Positions 27,903-39,126 are shown, numbered from the stretch's first letter. The stretch is DNA of 64,000 nt from Pseudomonas sp. v388 (GCF_003935425.1 NZ_RHQN01000002.1:186001-250000), one strand, 5' to 3'. Program-made: numbers and translations. The notes: a model not told the origin generated them from the sequence alone.

Positions 27903-30785
27903 ATGACCACTTCCTTTTCCTCGTCTGAACATCAGCCGGGGACCGCACTGCCCGTCCTGGTGGGCGCACTCTCTCACCAGCCGGAACTCGACATCATCAA
28001 GTTCGCCGTTGCGCGTTTCGTCGCGCAGCGCCGGGACTGGTACCTGTCCGCCGGCTTGAAGCCCAAGGACAGTCCGTCGTTCGACGTCAGTACGCTGCTT
28101 CAGGCGTTGGCCTGGGAGTCGCTGGATCGCCTCGACACCCGAGATTTCACAGCCGATCAGTTCCGGGCGTTACTGGAACAGCTGCTCGATTCGCCTGCGG
28201 CGCGGGCGCTGGGCCGGGAGTTGCATGAAGCGCTCGGCTGGGATAACGAAATCGATGCCCAGGACGCCGATCCGCAATTGCTCAAGCAACTGGTGTGGAG
28301 CGCTCTGATTCTGGAAATCGACCCACCGGCCCGGCACAAAATCGCCCATGTAGCGGGCTATGACCTCACGGCCAAACGCACTTGGGGTCGGCCCTTGCGG
28401 TGGATTCGGGCTGACCTGATCAGCTTTCTCGAATGGAAGACCCGAGGCGTTGACGGGTTGCGCTCCTATGAAATGGCCAGCCTCGCGCTGTGCGCACTGG
28501 AGCCGTTGATACCGGAGTTCGCCCGAAACGACATTCCGGCCGGTCTGCCATACGGTTCCCTGCGCTGGGCCAATTTCGCCCACGGCGTCGCGCTTGCCGA
28601 GGCGTTGCAGCCGGGAGCATCGCAGCTGCTGGGCTTCGAGCAATTGCTGGAGCTGCCGCTGGAGCAGAGTGACCAGGCCGGGCCTGACGTCTTGCAGGTC
28701 ATCGCCGCAACACGTCTGCTGCCTGCGCTGCAATGGGCGATTGCCCACGAGCGGGTCGACCATCGTCCTGACGCGGCTTACTCCGAGGAGGACGTGCAAC
28801 GAGCGATCGGCGCGCTGGACGACTACTCTGCTCGCCTGGCCCGTTCGACGCTGGCGGTGCTGCGCGATCCGCCGCACCGCATCAGGATGGCCGAGCAACT
28901 ATTCAATGAGCTGATGGGCGACAAGAGTTACCTGCATCAGACGGTCATGCGACCGAGCACGGTCTGGGGGCGAATCGAATTCTCGTTGAAAAACCCGGCA
29001 CCCAGCGTGCGCGCCGGCGAGTTCTATCTTCTGGATGTGTTCGCCGCGGGCTATCTGAAGAACGGCCTGGACCAGTTCGAACCTCATTTGCAGCACAATC
29101 AGACGGCGCTGCGGGATGCGATCGTGCCTGCCATCGAAAAACTCAAGGGGGTCGACATTCCAGCGCTGTATGACACTGCGTTCGATGCCTGGTTCGAGCA
29201 GGCTCAGGCCGGCTACAAGGCGCTGGTCGAGCACCTTCTTGAGCAGATCCCGCCTGATGATCAAGAGCGTCTCAACACCGGCGAAGTCACTGTCATCGTG
29301 CTGCGGCGCGAGACCGGCAAGGCCTTGCAGAGTGAAACCGCTCAGGACCGTGCGGATCATCAAGGGCGTTTCGGCTTCATGATTCGCTGCGAGCACGACG
29401 GCAAGGTTTTCTTCTACGAGCTGTTTCCGTTCCGGAGCCAGCTGAAACGCCGTGCCGACCTGGGCGTGATCCCTCGTTCTCGCGCCGAGGTGCAATACGT
29501 TGACTGGGCTCCAGCACTTATCCAGACCGACTGGGCGACCTATCGCGAAAATCGCGAGCCTGAAGCGGACGCCCGTTGCGCGGTTATCCCGGTGCAGATC
29601 GGATATTTTCCCGCGTCTTGCGACGATAGTCCGCCGGCGGCGCCATCGCAGCGCCTGAAGGCGATTGCTGAAGTGGTCGTGCAACGCAACATGTTCTGCG
29701 ACCGGCAGCGCACCTATCAGGTGCAGCGTGGTGTCACAGGCGTGGAATTGGTCAGCGGTAATTACCCGCCAGTGCTGCGCCTCGCTGAAGTGCTGATCCC
29801 CGGCCTGGGTTGCTACAACGCTGTGCGAACCGGGGAGTCTGCGGCACTCAGCTGTGTGCTGGATGTGGGCGCGATCATGGCGCTTCCGTTATTCACGCTC
29901 GGCAAAGGCGTGTTGCAGGTTTCCGTGCGTTCGGGGCGAATCGGGTTGCTCAAGGCGCTTCCGGCGTTCGGGGGCGCCGCCCGCCAGTTCGTCAAGGCCA
30001 GCGGCGTGGCGTATCGACAGGCATTGAACCCGATAGGGCTGGGCATTGCGCTGGGCTCGGCACTGCAGGAGGCGGGTCAGTTCAGTCGGGTCGTATTGAA
30101 GCGAATGACTGCCCGCATGAATACCTGGGCCAGGCTGAGCAGCCGCGCCGTGGTTTTCAGAATGCCTCAGCGGGTCAATGGCCGCATCGGCTATCCCCTG
30201 AGCGGGCGCGGCGCGGCTGCGGCAGCGGTAGCGCTGGGTGCTGATGATTCGGGCCGCCGGATCCGTAATGTCAGGGACTACGATGCGTTTCTCGACACCG
30301 ACGACATATTCAAAGGCAACGCCCGGCTCAGGGCCGACATGCTCGCCGAAGTCGAAGCGGGTGCCGACATTCGGGTGCACGTGCGGCGCGATGGCAGCAG
30401 GACGTTGGTCAAAAAAGACCAGGCCGATCAAGTCTTCGTCGATCTGGCGGACAACTCGACCGTGCACCTCACGTCCCACTACGACTACCGGGTGCTCAAA
30501 AGCTGGGCAACGGGGAATGAAAGCGGGCAGGCAGAGGTCAAGCGACTGGCGGTCAATCGAGTGGTGCCCAGCAGGCGCGTGCTCGATCCGCAACGGCTAA
30601 GGAGCGTCAAGGATGCCATCGAGAACGGAAATTACCTGCCGCCGCTGGATGTCAGGCGAATGGGAGAAGGGTTCGAGGTCGTCAACGGCAATCACCGTTT
30701 GCAGGCCGCCGTTGAACTGGAACTGGAGAACGTTCCGGCGGTGATCCTGCCGCAATCTGCGGATTCGCCCGCAACCAGTTACTGA
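27903..30785 (+). CDS. Large uncharacterised protein with C-terminal ParB/sulfiredoxin-like domain (possible effector or toxin)
   Basis: A 960-residue protein I do not recognise as a known family. The first 14 residues are Ser/Thr-rich (TTSFSSSEHQP), without a signal peptide. Residues about 15–600 look globular and are unassigned. Residues about 625–730 hold hydrophobic stretches (LIPGLGCYNAV, GAIMALPLFTLGKG, NPIGLGIALGSAL) that could insert in a membrane. Residues about 880–945 resemble the ParB/Srx fold: VNRVVPSRRVLDPQRL, then YLPPLDVRRM and NGNHRLQAA at 928–936. This layout suggests a secreted toxin or effector, an inference only. No partner or immunity gene is adjacent. The start has weak AAGGAAC upstream. 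It converges on the DUF4124 gene with a 7-nt overlap. Confidence 0.7.
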   Translation: MTTSFSSSEHQPGTALPVLVGALSHQPELDIIKFAVARFVAQRRDWYLSAGLKPKDSPSFDVSTLLQALAWESLDRLDTRDFTADQFRALLEQLLDSPAARALGRELHEALGWDNEIDAQDADPQLLKQLVWSALILEIDPPARHKIAHVAGYDLTAKRTWGRPLRWIRADLISFLEWKTRGVDGLRSYEMASLALCALEPLIPEFARNDIPAGLPYGSLRWANFAHGVALAEALQPGASQLLGFEQLLELPLEQSDQAGPDVLQVIAATRLLPALQWAIAHERVDHRPDAAYSEEDVQRAIGALDDYSARLARSTLAVLRDPPHRIRMAEQLFNELMGDKSYLHQTVMRPSTVWGRIEFSLKNPAPSVRAGEFYLLDVFAAGYLKNGLDQFEPHLQHNQTALRDAIVPAIEKLKGVDIPALYDTAFDAWFEQAQAGYKALVEHLLEQIPPDDQERLNTGEVTVIVLRRETGKALQSETAQDRADHQGRFGFMIRCEHDGKVFFYELFPFRSQLKRRADLGVIPRSRAEVQYVDWAPALIQTDWATYRENREPEADARCAVIPVQIGYFPASCDDSPPAAPSQRLKAIAEVVVQRNMFCDRQRTYQVQRGVTGVELVSGNYPPVLRLAEVLIPGLGCYNAVRTGESAALSCVLDVGAIMALPLFTLGKGVLQVSVRSGRIGLLKALPAFGGAARQFVKASGVAYRQALNPIGLGIALGSALQEAGQFSRVVLKRMTARMNTWARLSSRAVVFRMPQRVNGRIGYPLSGRGAAAAAVALGADDSGRRIRNVRDYDAFLDTDDIFKGNARLRADMLAEVEAGADIRVHVRRDGSRTLVKKDQADQVFVDLADNSTVHLTSHYDYRVLKSWATGNESGQAEVKRLAVNRVVPSRRVLDPQRLRSVKDAIENGNYLPPLDVRRMGEGFEVVNGNHRLQAAVELELENVPAVILPQSADSPATSY

Positions 30786-31402
30786 GTCAGCTGTTGTACC
30801 CGGGCGCGGTCGACGGCAAAGCCTGCTTCGGCCTGTGCCCGTGTTGCCTGGTAACGGGCGATATCGGCCTTGAGTTTTTGCTGCTGATCGCGCAAGTCCT
30901 GCAGTTGATCCACCAGTGACTGCGGGACCGGCCTTCCGGCACGTTCCTGATCGGCGGCCTGGCTTTGCAGGTTGCGCTGCTGTACGGCCAGCCCCTGAAT
31001 GTTGCCCTGGGCAACGCTCACCAGCGCGTCCAGCTCGGCCAGCTTGCGCGCCTTGACCCGGTCGACGTCGTCGACGCTGCCGTAAAGACTCAGCAACTGG
31101 GCGTCGGCGCTGGCCTGGACCTTATCGACCTGGGCCTGACGGATCTGCTCGGCGGTGGGCGCAGGCGGTACGACCTGCACCACCCGCCCGTGAGCGTTGA
31201 GCACTTCATAGCCCTTGGCAACGTACTCAGGCGGTACGCCCTGGCGATCCAGTACCGTTACGCCACGACTGTCGACGTAACGGTACAACTGCATCCCCGG
31301 CGCCTCGGCGGCCTGAGCGGCAGGCAAAGCGAACAGGTTCGCCGCCAGGCATAAACCCAGCAGGTTCACTCTCAACGCCCGATGGTTGCCGCCTTGGACC
31401 AT
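30779..31402 (-). CDS. DUF4124 domain periplasmic protein with coiled coil
   Basis: A 207-residue protein. A signal peptide (NLLGLCLAANLFALPAAQA) precedes a DUF4124-like region, LYRYVDSRGVTVLDRQGVPPEYVAKGYEVL. From about residue 105 it turns into a heptad-rich, Gln-rich coiled coil (QGLAVQQRNLQSQAADQERA, DQLQDLRDQQQKLKADIARY). ATG 31402 has GAGGGG upstream. It lies 7 bp after pyrE, so co-transcription is likely. Function is unknown; an envelope role is expected. Its last 7 nt overlap the convergent large gene. Confidence 0.8.
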   Translation of the reverse strand: MVQGGNHRALRVNLLGLCLAANLFALPAAQAAEAPGMQLYRYVDSRGVTVLDRQGVPPEYVAKGYEVLNAHGRVVQVVPPAPTAEQIRQAQVDKVQASADAQLLSLYGSVDDVDRVKARKLAELDALVSVAQGNIQGLAVQQRNLQSQAADQERAGRPVPQSLVDQLQDLRDQQQKLKADIARYQATRAQAEAGFAVDRARVQQLTQ

Positions 31403-31409
31403 ACGCCCC

Positions 31410-32051
31410 TCAGATTCCGTATTGCGTGCGATAAGCCTCGACTGCCGGCAGATGCTGCTTGAGTTGCGGGTCGTCGGCCAGAAATTCCAGGACTTGATTC
31501 AAGGAAACGATACTGACCACCGGAATACCGAAGTCGCGCTCCACTTCCTGAATGGCGGACAACTCGCCGTTGCCGCGCTCCTGGCGATTGAGGGCGATCA
31601 GCACGCCAGCCGCGGTTGCGCCCTGGGCCTGGATGATCTGCATCACCTCGCGGATCGCGGTGCCGGCGGTGATCACGTCGTCGATGATCAGCACATTGCC
31701 GGTCAACGGCGCGCCGACCAGGCTGCCGCCTTCGCCGTGGGCCTTGGCTTCCTTGCGGTTGAAGCACCACGGCAGATCCAGATCGTGATGTTCGGCCAAC
31801 GCCACCGCAGTAGAGGCCGCCAGCGGGATGCCTTTGTAGGCCGGGCCGAACAGAACGTCGAAGGAAATACCGCTTTCAACCACGGCCGCCGCGTAGAAAC
31901 GACCCAGTTGCGCCAGGGCCGAACCGCTGTTGAACAGGCCGGCATTGAAGAAGTACGGACTGGTGCGCCCGGACTTCAGGGTGAACTCACCGAAGCGCAG
32001 TACACCGCGATCGATGGCAAAACGAATGAAATCGCGTTGATACGCTTGCAT
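31410..32051 (-). CDS. pyrE: Orotate phosphoribosyltransferase
   Basis: A 213-residue PRTase, the standard length. The PRPP motif is [16 protein letters not shown] and the active-site loop includes [12 protein letters not shown]. It makes OMP from orotate and PRPP in pyrimidine synthesis. Start ATG 32051 (MQAYQRDF) matches E. coli PyrE; the frame is open seven codons further. It is divergent from crc, an arrangement kept across Pseudomonas. Confidence 0.97.
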   Translation of the reverse strand: MQAYQRDFIRFAIDRGVLRFGEFTLKSGRTSPYFFNAGLFNSGSALAQLGRFYAAAVVESGISFDVLFGPAYKGIPLAASTAVALAEHHDLDLPWCFNRKEAKAHGEGGSLVGAPLTGNVLIIDDVITAGTAIREVMQIIQAQGATAAGVLIALNRQERGNGELSAIQEVERDFGIPVVSIVSLNQVLEFLADDPQLKQHLPAVEAYRTQYGI

Positions 32052-32133
32052 GAAAAAAGCCCCGAATACCACGGATTTAGCTAATTAGGTAGAGCTCGGG
32101 TATCATACACGCACGTGATTTTTGGGGCCATTT

Positions 32134-32913
32134 ATGCGGATCATCAGTGTGAACGTAAATGGCATTCAGGCTGCGGTCGAGCGTGGTTTGCTCAGCTGGC
32201 TGCAAGCTCAGAATGCCGACGTCATCTGCCTACAGGACACCCGCGCCTCCACCTTTGAACTGGATGATCCAGCCTTCCAACTGGATGGCTACTTCCTCTA
32301 TGCCTGCGAAGCTGAAGTCCCCGCCCAGGGTGGCGTGGCGCTTTATTCGCGGTTGCAACCGAAGGCGGTAATCAGCGGCCTCGGCTTCGAGACAGCCGAC
32401 CGCTACGGGCGTTACCTGCAAGCAGATTTCGACAAAGTCAGTATTGCGACCCTGTTGTTCCCGTCGGGAATGAACGGGGACGAGGACTTGAATCAGAAAT
32501 TCAAGCTCATGGACGATTTTGGCAAGTACATGGACAAGCAGCGCCGCAAGCGCCGCGAATACATCTACTGCGGATCGCTCTATGTGGCACAGCAGAAGCT
32601 CGACATCAAGAACTGGCGCGACAGCCAACAGTCGCCCGGCTTCCTGGCGCCCGAGCGTGCCTGGATGGACGAACTGGTAGGCACTATGGGCTATGTGGAT
32701 GCCCTGCGTGAAGTCAGCCGTGAAGGTGACCAGTACAGCTGGTGGCCCGACAGCGAACAGGCCGAGATGCTGAACCTGGGCTGGCGCTTCGATTACCAGA
32801 TCCTGACACCGGGTCTGCGCCGTTTCGTGCGCACCGCACGTCTGCCCCGCCAGCCGCGCTTCTCGCAACACGCGCCGTTGATCGTGGACTATGACTGGAC
32901 GCTGACTATCTGA
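32134..32913 (+). CDS. crc: Catabolite repression control protein
   Basis: A 259-residue ExoIII/EEP-fold protein of exactly Crc length. The fold motifs are kept but key nuclease residues are not: the catalytic QE motif is LQDTR, the GDxN motif is CGSLYV, and the terminal SDHAP is SQHAP. This agrees with published knowledge that Crc lacks nuclease activity and works with Hfq to block translation of catabolic mRNAs. A likely -10 TATCAT lies about 30 bp upstream of the ATG. The gene ends just before a triple REP array. Confidence 0.97.
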   Translation: MRIISVNVNGIQAAVERGLLSWLQAQNADVICLQDTRASTFELDDPAFQLDGYFLYACEAEVPAQGGVALYSRLQPKAVISGLGFETADRYGRYLQADFDKVSIATLLFPSGMNGDEDLNQKFKLMDDFGKYMDKQRRKRREYIYCGSLYVAQQKLDIKNWRDSQQSPGFLAPERAWMDELVGTMGYVDALREVSREGDQYSWWPDSEQAEMLNLGWRFDYQILTPGLRRFVRTARLPRQPRFSQHAPLIVDYDWTLTI

Positions 32914-32919
32914 TCTGAA

Positions 32920-33226
32920 GGAGCGAGCTTGCTCGCGAAGAGGCCGGTACATCCGCAGCAGATGTGTTGGCCTGAAATTAGTCTTCGCGAGCAAGCTCGC
33001 TCCCACCAGATCTACGCCGAACCCGCAGGAGCGGACTCGTCCGCGAAGAGGCCGGTACATCCGCAGCAGATGTGTTGGCCTGAAATTAGTCTTCGCGAGC
33101 AGGCTCGCTCCTACCAGATCTACACCGAACCTGTAGGAGCGAGCTTGCTCGCGAAGAGGCCGGTATAGCCGTAGCAGCTGTATTGGCCGGAAATACGCCT
33201 TCACGGACAAGTCCGTTCCTGCAGGA
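32920..33226. repeat. Three-unit REP/BIME array with 108-bp period
   Basis: Three head-to-tail units begin at 32920, 33028 and 33136, each exactly 108 bp apart. Each has a left REP arm (GGAGCGAGCTTGCTCGCGAA or its GGACTCGTCCGCGAA variant), a spacer with GGCCGGTACATCCGCAGCAG or similar, and an inverted right arm. Units 1 and 2 are nearly identical; unit 3 has diverged in the spacer and right arm. The array fills the 339-bp gap between convergent crc and the DUF4870 gene and probably acts as terminator/insulator. Confidence 0.92.
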
Positions 33227-33252
33227 TTCGCGCTGAATCTGGTTCGGGCCGC

Positions 33253-33621
33253 CTACTTCAGCAGTCGCCAGGTAAACGGATAACGATAATCCCGCCCTTC
33301 GTTCGCCTTGATACCGGCAATGATGATCAGCGCCATTGCGCCCACGATGACCAACAGCAAGAGTGGAAAGCCGATAACGACCACCATCAGCAGAATGCTG
33401 ACCATGGCGGCAAGGGTTGCGGTGATCTGGAAATTCATCGCCTCCTTGCCCTGCGCGTCGATGAATGGGTCGTTCTCGCGCTTCAACTGCCAGAGAATCA
33501 AGGGAGCCAACAGGTTGCCGAGTGGAAAGATCAGCCCGGCAAATGCGGACAAGTGACAGAACATCGCCCATTGACGAGCGCTTTGAGCCGGTGTGTTCAA
33601 CGGTTGCTGGCTGTCGCTCAT
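33253..33621 (-). CDS. DUF4870 membrane protein
   Basis: A 122-residue protein with about three membrane segments (CHLSAFAGLIFPLGNLLAPL, ILLMVVVIGFPLLLLVIVGA) and the DUF4870 signature LKRENDPFIDAQGKEAMNFQ. Its function is unknown. It lies 21 bp behind rph on the same strand and is probably co-transcribed with it. Confidence 0.85.
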   Translation of the reverse strand: MSDSQQPLNTPAQSARQWAMFCHLSAFAGLIFPLGNLLAPLILWQLKRENDPFIDAQGKEAMNFQITATLAAMVSILLMVVVIGFPLLLLVIVGAMALIIIAGIKANEGRDYRYPFTWRLLK

Positions 33622-33642
33622 GATCCTTCCCTCTGGTTTTTA

Positions 33643-34365
33643 TCAATCGGCCAGTGCGGCCTTTTGCAGTGCGAACAGCTCGGTCATGCCTTGCTGTGCC
33701 AGGGCCAGCATGGCGTTCAGCTCTTGCGGCTGGAATGGCGCGCCTTCGGCGGTGCCCTGTACTTCGATGAAGCCGCCTTCGCTGGTCATCACCACATTCA
33801 GGTCAGTCTCGGCTGCGGAGTCTTCCAGGTAATCCAGGTCAAGCACCGGCTCGCCTTGGTACATGCCGACCGAAACGGCTGCAATCATCTGCTTGAGCGG
33901 ATCGCCGCCTTTGAGGCCGCCACGTTTCTTGATCACTTTCAAGGCGTCGGCCAGGGCAACCATGGCGCCGGTGATGGACGCCGTGCGGGTGCCGCCATCG
34001 GCCTGGATGACATCGCAATCCACATACAGGGTGACATCGCCCAGCTTGGACATGTCCAGCGCAGCGCGCAGTGAGCGACCGATCAGGCGCTGGATTTCCA
34101 GGGTGCGGCCGCCTTGCTTGCCACGGCTGGCTTCGCGCTGGTTACGCTCGCCGGTGGCGCGCGGCAGCATGCCGTATTCGGCAGTCAGCCAGCCCTGGCC
34201 CTGACCCTTGAGGAAGCGGGGTACGCCGTTCTCGACGCTGACGGTGCAAATCACCTTGGTATCACCAAACTCGACCAGCACAGAACCCTCGGCGTGTTTG
34301 GTGTAGTTGCGGGTGATGCGGATCGAGCGGAGCTGATCGGCGGCGCGACCACTTGGACGTTTCAT
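33643..34365 (-). CDS. rph: Ribonuclease PH
   Basis: A 240-residue phosphorolytic 3'-5' exoribonuclease for tRNA 3' ends. Conserved parts include [56 protein letters not shown] and [17 protein letters not shown]. The length is normal, with no truncation like that of E. coli K-12 rph. It heads a two-gene operon with the DUF4870 gene and is divergent from yicC. Confidence 0.97.
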   Translation of the reverse strand: MKRPSGRAADQLRSIRITRNYTKHAEGSVLVEFGDTKVICTVSVENGVPRFLKGQGQGWLTAEYGMLPRATGERNQREASRGKQGGRTLEIQRLIGRSLRAALDMSKLGDVTLYVDCDVIQADGGTRTASITGAMVALADALKVIKKRGGLKGGDPLKQMIAAVSVGMYQGEPVLDLDYLEDSAAETDLNVVMTSEGGFIEVQGTAEGAPFQPQELNAMLALAQQGMTELFALQKAALAD

Positions 34366-34647
34366 CTGGATACCTGTACTGGGACGGAAAACTGCCGAGC
34401 ATTATAGAGGTCACAACCCTGACAGGGCATCTCTTAAAGTCACTCGTGCCCGATTGCATCCCGCCAAGGCCCGCCGGCCGGGCTCCGCGAGCCTTCAGCG
34501 AGTGACGGGCGGAACGACTCGAATCGCCGATTGGGAGCCGACGCCGCTCTGCGCTACAATCCTGCGCCTTTGCAGCCTGTCGGCTTTCACGACTCCACGA
34601 CCGCCCTCTTCATTCGCGCTCCTGGACCGACCCAAGAGGTACATCCC

Positions 34648-36145
<1,498 letters not shown>

Positions 36146-36203
36146 TCGCCGGGTTTTTGGGCGGCCGGCTGAGGTCAAAAGCAGCCATGCGACGGCATGG
36201 CGC

Positions 36204-36233
36204 TTGATGCTTGCAGCTGTCCGCTTGTAAACT
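36204..36233 (+). promoter_or_regulatory. Candidate promoter of rpoZ-spoT
   Basis: TTGATG (36204–36209) and TAAACT (36228–36233) are separated by 18 bp, each matching the consensus at four positions. Just upstream is a 7-bp stem, GCCATGC/GCATGGC with a GACG loop (36184–36201). The promoter is about 55 bp upstream of the rpoZ ATG. Confidence 0.35.
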
Positions 36234-36291
36234 ACCGAGTCCGCTCGCCCATCCGGGCATCGCGCATCCGCATTTGCTACGAGGAATACCC

Positions 36292-36555
36292 ATGGCCCGC
36301 GTAACCGTTGAAGACTGCCTAGAACACGTGGATAACCGCTTTGAGCTGGTCATGCTCTCCACCAAGCGTGCCCGTCAACTGGCAACCGGCGGCAAAGAAC
36401 CGAAGCTGGCGTGGGAAAATGACAAGCCTACCGTTATGGCCCTGCGTGAAATCGCAGCAGGCGTGATGGATTACGCGGTAATCGCAGAAGCTGAAATCGT
36501 TGAAGATGAACCACTGTTCGCAGCGTTTGAGGACGAGTCCAACGAGGCCGTCTAA
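36292..36555 (+). CDS. rpoZ: RNA polymerase omega subunit
   Basis: An 87-residue omega subunit: [20 protein letters not shown] and [15 protein letters not shown] are diagnostic. It supports RNA polymerase assembly and ppGpp binding. Start ATG 36292 has GAGGA upstream. It lies 60 bp before spoT. Confidence 0.96.
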   Translation: MARVTVEDCLEHVDNRFELVMLSTKRARQLATGGKEPKLAWENDKPTVMALREIAAGVMDYAVIAEAEIVEDEPLFAAFEDESNEAV

Positions 36556-36615
36556 GCCTATGCCGGGTCGACGTAGTACGGCGCAGGGTACAAGCCATCG
36601 GCAGGGGGTAGCGCC

Positions 36616-38721
36616 TTGCCGAGCATAGACGCCCTCGCCGATCGCCTGTCGGCCTACCTCGGCAAGGAACAGGTCAACCTGGTCCGCCGAGCGTATTTCT
36701 ACGCCGAACAAGCCCACGACGGCCAGCGCCGCCGTAGCGGCGAAGCCTACGTCACGCACCCGCTGGCGGTAGCGAACATCCTCGCTGACATGCACATGGA
36801 CCATCAGAGCCTGATGGCCGCGATGCTGCATGACGTCATCGAGGACACCGGCATTGCCAAGGAAGCGCTCTGTGCGCAATTTGGCGAAACCGTGGCCGAA
36901 CTGGTCGACGGGGTCAGCAAACTGACCCAGATGAACTTCGAGACCAAGGCCGAGGCGCAAGCCGAAAACTTCCAGAAGATGGCCATGGCCATGGCGCGCG
37001 ATATTCGCGTGATCCTGGTCAAGCTCGCCGATCGCCTGCACAACATGCGCACCCTGGAGGTTCTCTCCGGTGAGAAGCGCCGCCGCATTGCCAAGGAAAC
37101 CCTCGAAATCTACGCGCCCATCGCCAACCGGCTGGGCATGCACAGCGTGCGTATCGAGTTCGAGGATCTAGGCTTCAAGGCGATGTACCCGATGCGTTCG
37201 GCGCGCATCAATCAAGCGGTCAAGCGCGCCCGGGGCAATCGCAAGGAGCTGGTCAACAAGATCGAAGAGTCGCTGAGCCATTGCCTGGCAGTGGACGAGA
37301 TCGAAGGCGACGTCAGCGGACGGCAGAAACATCTCTACGGCATCTACAAGAAGATGCGCGGCAAGCGTCGGGCCTTCAACGAGATCATGGACGTCTACGC
37401 GTTCCGCATCATCGTCGACAAGGTTGATACCTGTTATCGCGTGCTGGGCGCTGTTCATAATTTGTACAAGCCGCTACCGGGCCGCTTCAAGGATTACATC
37501 GCGATTCCCAAGGCCAACGGCTACCAGTCGCTGCATACCACGCTGTTCGGTATGCATGGCGTGCCTATCGAAATCCAGATTCGTACCCGCGAAATGGAAG
37601 AAATGGCCAACAACGGGATCGCGGCGCACTGGCTATACAAGTCCAGTGACGATGAACAACCCAAGGGCACGCATGCCCGCGCCCGCCAGTGGGTCAAGGG
37701 TGTGCTGGAAATGCAGCAACGTGCCGGCAACTCCCTGGAATTCATCGAAAGCGTCAAGATCGACCTGTTTCCGGACGAGGTCTACGTGTTCACGCCCAAA
37801 GGCCGGATCATGGAGCTGCCCAAAGGCTCCACGGCGGTGGACTTTGCCTATGCGGTTCACACCGATGTCGGCAACAGCTGCATCGCCTGCCGTATCAACC
37901 GCCGTCTGGCGCCGTTGTCCGAGCCGTTGCAGAGCGGTTCGACCGTGGAGATCGTCAGCGCGCCCGGTGCCCGTCCGAATCCGGCCTGGCTGAACTTCGT
38001 CGTCACCGGCAAGGCGCGCACCCATATTCGCCACGCGCTCAAGCTGCAGCGCCGTTCCGAGTCCATCAGCCTGGGCGAGCGCCTGCTCAACAAGGTGCTG
38101 AACGGCTTCGAATCCAGCCTGGAGAAAATCGCCCACGAGCGCGTTCAGCAGGCGCTGGCCGAATACCGGGTGGAAGTGCTGGAAGACCTGCTCGAAGACA
38201 TCGGCCTGGGTAACCGGATGGCTTACGTTGTTGCCCGCCGCCTGCTGGGTGAAGGCGATCAGTTGCCGAGCCCCGAAGGTCCGCTGGCGATTCGCGGGAC
38301 CGAAGGTCTGGTGCTCAGTTATGCCAAGTGCTGCACGCCGATTCCGGGTGACCCGATCGTCGGCCACCTGTCCGCCGGCAAGGGCATGGTCGTGCACCTG
38401 GATAACTGCCGCAATATCAGCGAAATCCGCCACAACCCGGAAAAATGCATCCAGCTGTCCTGGGCCAAGGATGTCACCGGCGAATTCAATGTCGAGCTGC
38501 GCGTCGAGCTGGAACACCAGCGCGGGCTGATTGCCCTGCTGGCCAGCAGCGTCAATGCGGCCGACGGCAATATCGAGAAGATCGGCATGGACGAGCGCGA
38601 TGGTCGCATCAGCGTGGTCCAGCTGGTTGTCAGCGTGCACGACCGCGTGCATCTGGCCCGTGTGATCAAGAAGCTGCGCGCGCTGACCGGAGTGACTCGC
38701 ATCACTCGCATGCGCGCCTAG
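36616..38721 (+). CDS. spoT: Bifunctional (p)ppGpp synthetase/hydrolase
   Basis: A 701-residue RelA/SpoT protein. The HD hydrolase domain is intact (MLHDVIEDTG with H72, and ADRLHNMRTL). The synthetase domain has RFKDYIAIPKANGYQSLHTT. TGS (VYVFTPKGRIMELPKGST) and ACT domains follow. The intact HD motif means ppGpp can be degraded, so it is SpoT, not RelA. Start is TTG 36616 with GCAGGGGG 7 nt upstream; no ATG gives a better N-terminus. ridA follows after 24 bp. Confidence 0.96.
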   Translation: MPSIDALADRLSAYLGKEQVNLVRRAYFYAEQAHDGQRRRSGEAYVTHPLAVANILADMHMDHQSLMAAMLHDVIEDTGIAKEALCAQFGETVAELVDGVSKLTQMNFETKAEAQAENFQKMAMAMARDIRVILVKLADRLHNMRTLEVLSGEKRRRIAKETLEIYAPIANRLGMHSVRIEFEDLGFKAMYPMRSARINQAVKRARGNRKELVNKIEESLSHCLAVDEIEGDVSGRQKHLYGIYKKMRGKRRAFNEIMDVYAFRIIVDKVDTCYRVLGAVHNLYKPLPGRFKDYIAIPKANGYQSLHTTLFGMHGVPIEIQIRTREMEEMANNGIAAHWLYKSSDDEQPKGTHARARQWVKGVLEMQQRAGNSLEFIESVKIDLFPDEVYVFTPKGRIMELPKGSTAVDFAYAVHTDVGNSCIACRINRRLAPLSEPLQSGSTVEIVSAPGARPNPAWLNFVVTGKARTHIRHALKLQRRSESISLGERLLNKVLNGFESSLEKIAHERVQQALAEYRVEVLEDLLEDIGLGNRMAYVVARRLLGEGDQLPSPEGPLAIRGTEGLVLSYAKCCTPIPGDPIVGHLSAGKGMVVHLDNCRNISEIRHNPEKCIQLSWAKDVTGEFNVELRVELEHQRGLIALLASSVNAADGNIEKIGMDERDGRISVVQLVVSVHDRVHLARVIKKLRALTGVTRITRMRA

Positions 38722-38745
38722 TAAACCCACTACCAGGAGTTCTTC

Positions 38746-39126
38746 ATGACCAAGACCGTCATCACCAGCGAACAGGCACCTGCGGCCATCGGCCCGTATT
38801 CCCAGGCGATCAAGGCTGGCAATACCGTCTACATGTCCGGGCAGATCCCGCTGGACCCGAAAACCATGGAACTGGTCGAGGGCATCGAAGCCCAGATCGT
38901 TCAGGTGTTCGAGAACCTGAAGTCGGTGGCCGAAGCGGCGGGCGGTTCGTTCAAGGACATCGTCAAGCTGAACATCTTCCTGACCGATCTGGGTCACTTC
39001 GCCAAGGTCAACGAGATCATGGGCAAGTACTTCGAGCAGCCTTATCCGGCCCGTGCCGCCATTGGCGTTGCTGCCCTGCCGCGTGGCGCGCAGGTCGAGA
39101 TGGACGCCATCCTGGTCATCGAATAA
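38746..39126 (+). CDS. ridA: Reactive intermediate/imine deaminase RidA
   Basis: A 126-residue RidA. Signatures: [40 protein letters not shown] and [22 protein letters not shown]. The substrate Arg is in YPARAAIGV. It hydrolyses 2-aminoacrylate from PLP enzymes and protects against it. Strong AGGAG precedes ATG. It is in the spoT operon; the dad RidA paralogue is at 7727–8080. Confidence 0.95.
   Translation: MTKTVITSEQAPAAIGPYSQAIKAGNTVYMSGQIPLDPKTMELVEGIEAQIVQVFENLKSVAEAAGGSFKDIVKLNIFLTDLGHFAKVNEIMGKYFEQPYPARAAIGVAALPRGAQVEMDAILVIE

Noticed and set aside
27903-30785. True plasmid/chromosome partition ParB
   Set aside because: The ParB-like part is only the last ~70 of 960 residues, the helix-turn-helix of ParB is missing, and no parA or parS-like site is near.
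32920-33226. CRISPR array
   Set aside because: Regular 108-bp units consist of inverted REP arms with near-identical spacers and no cas genes. This is a BIME array.
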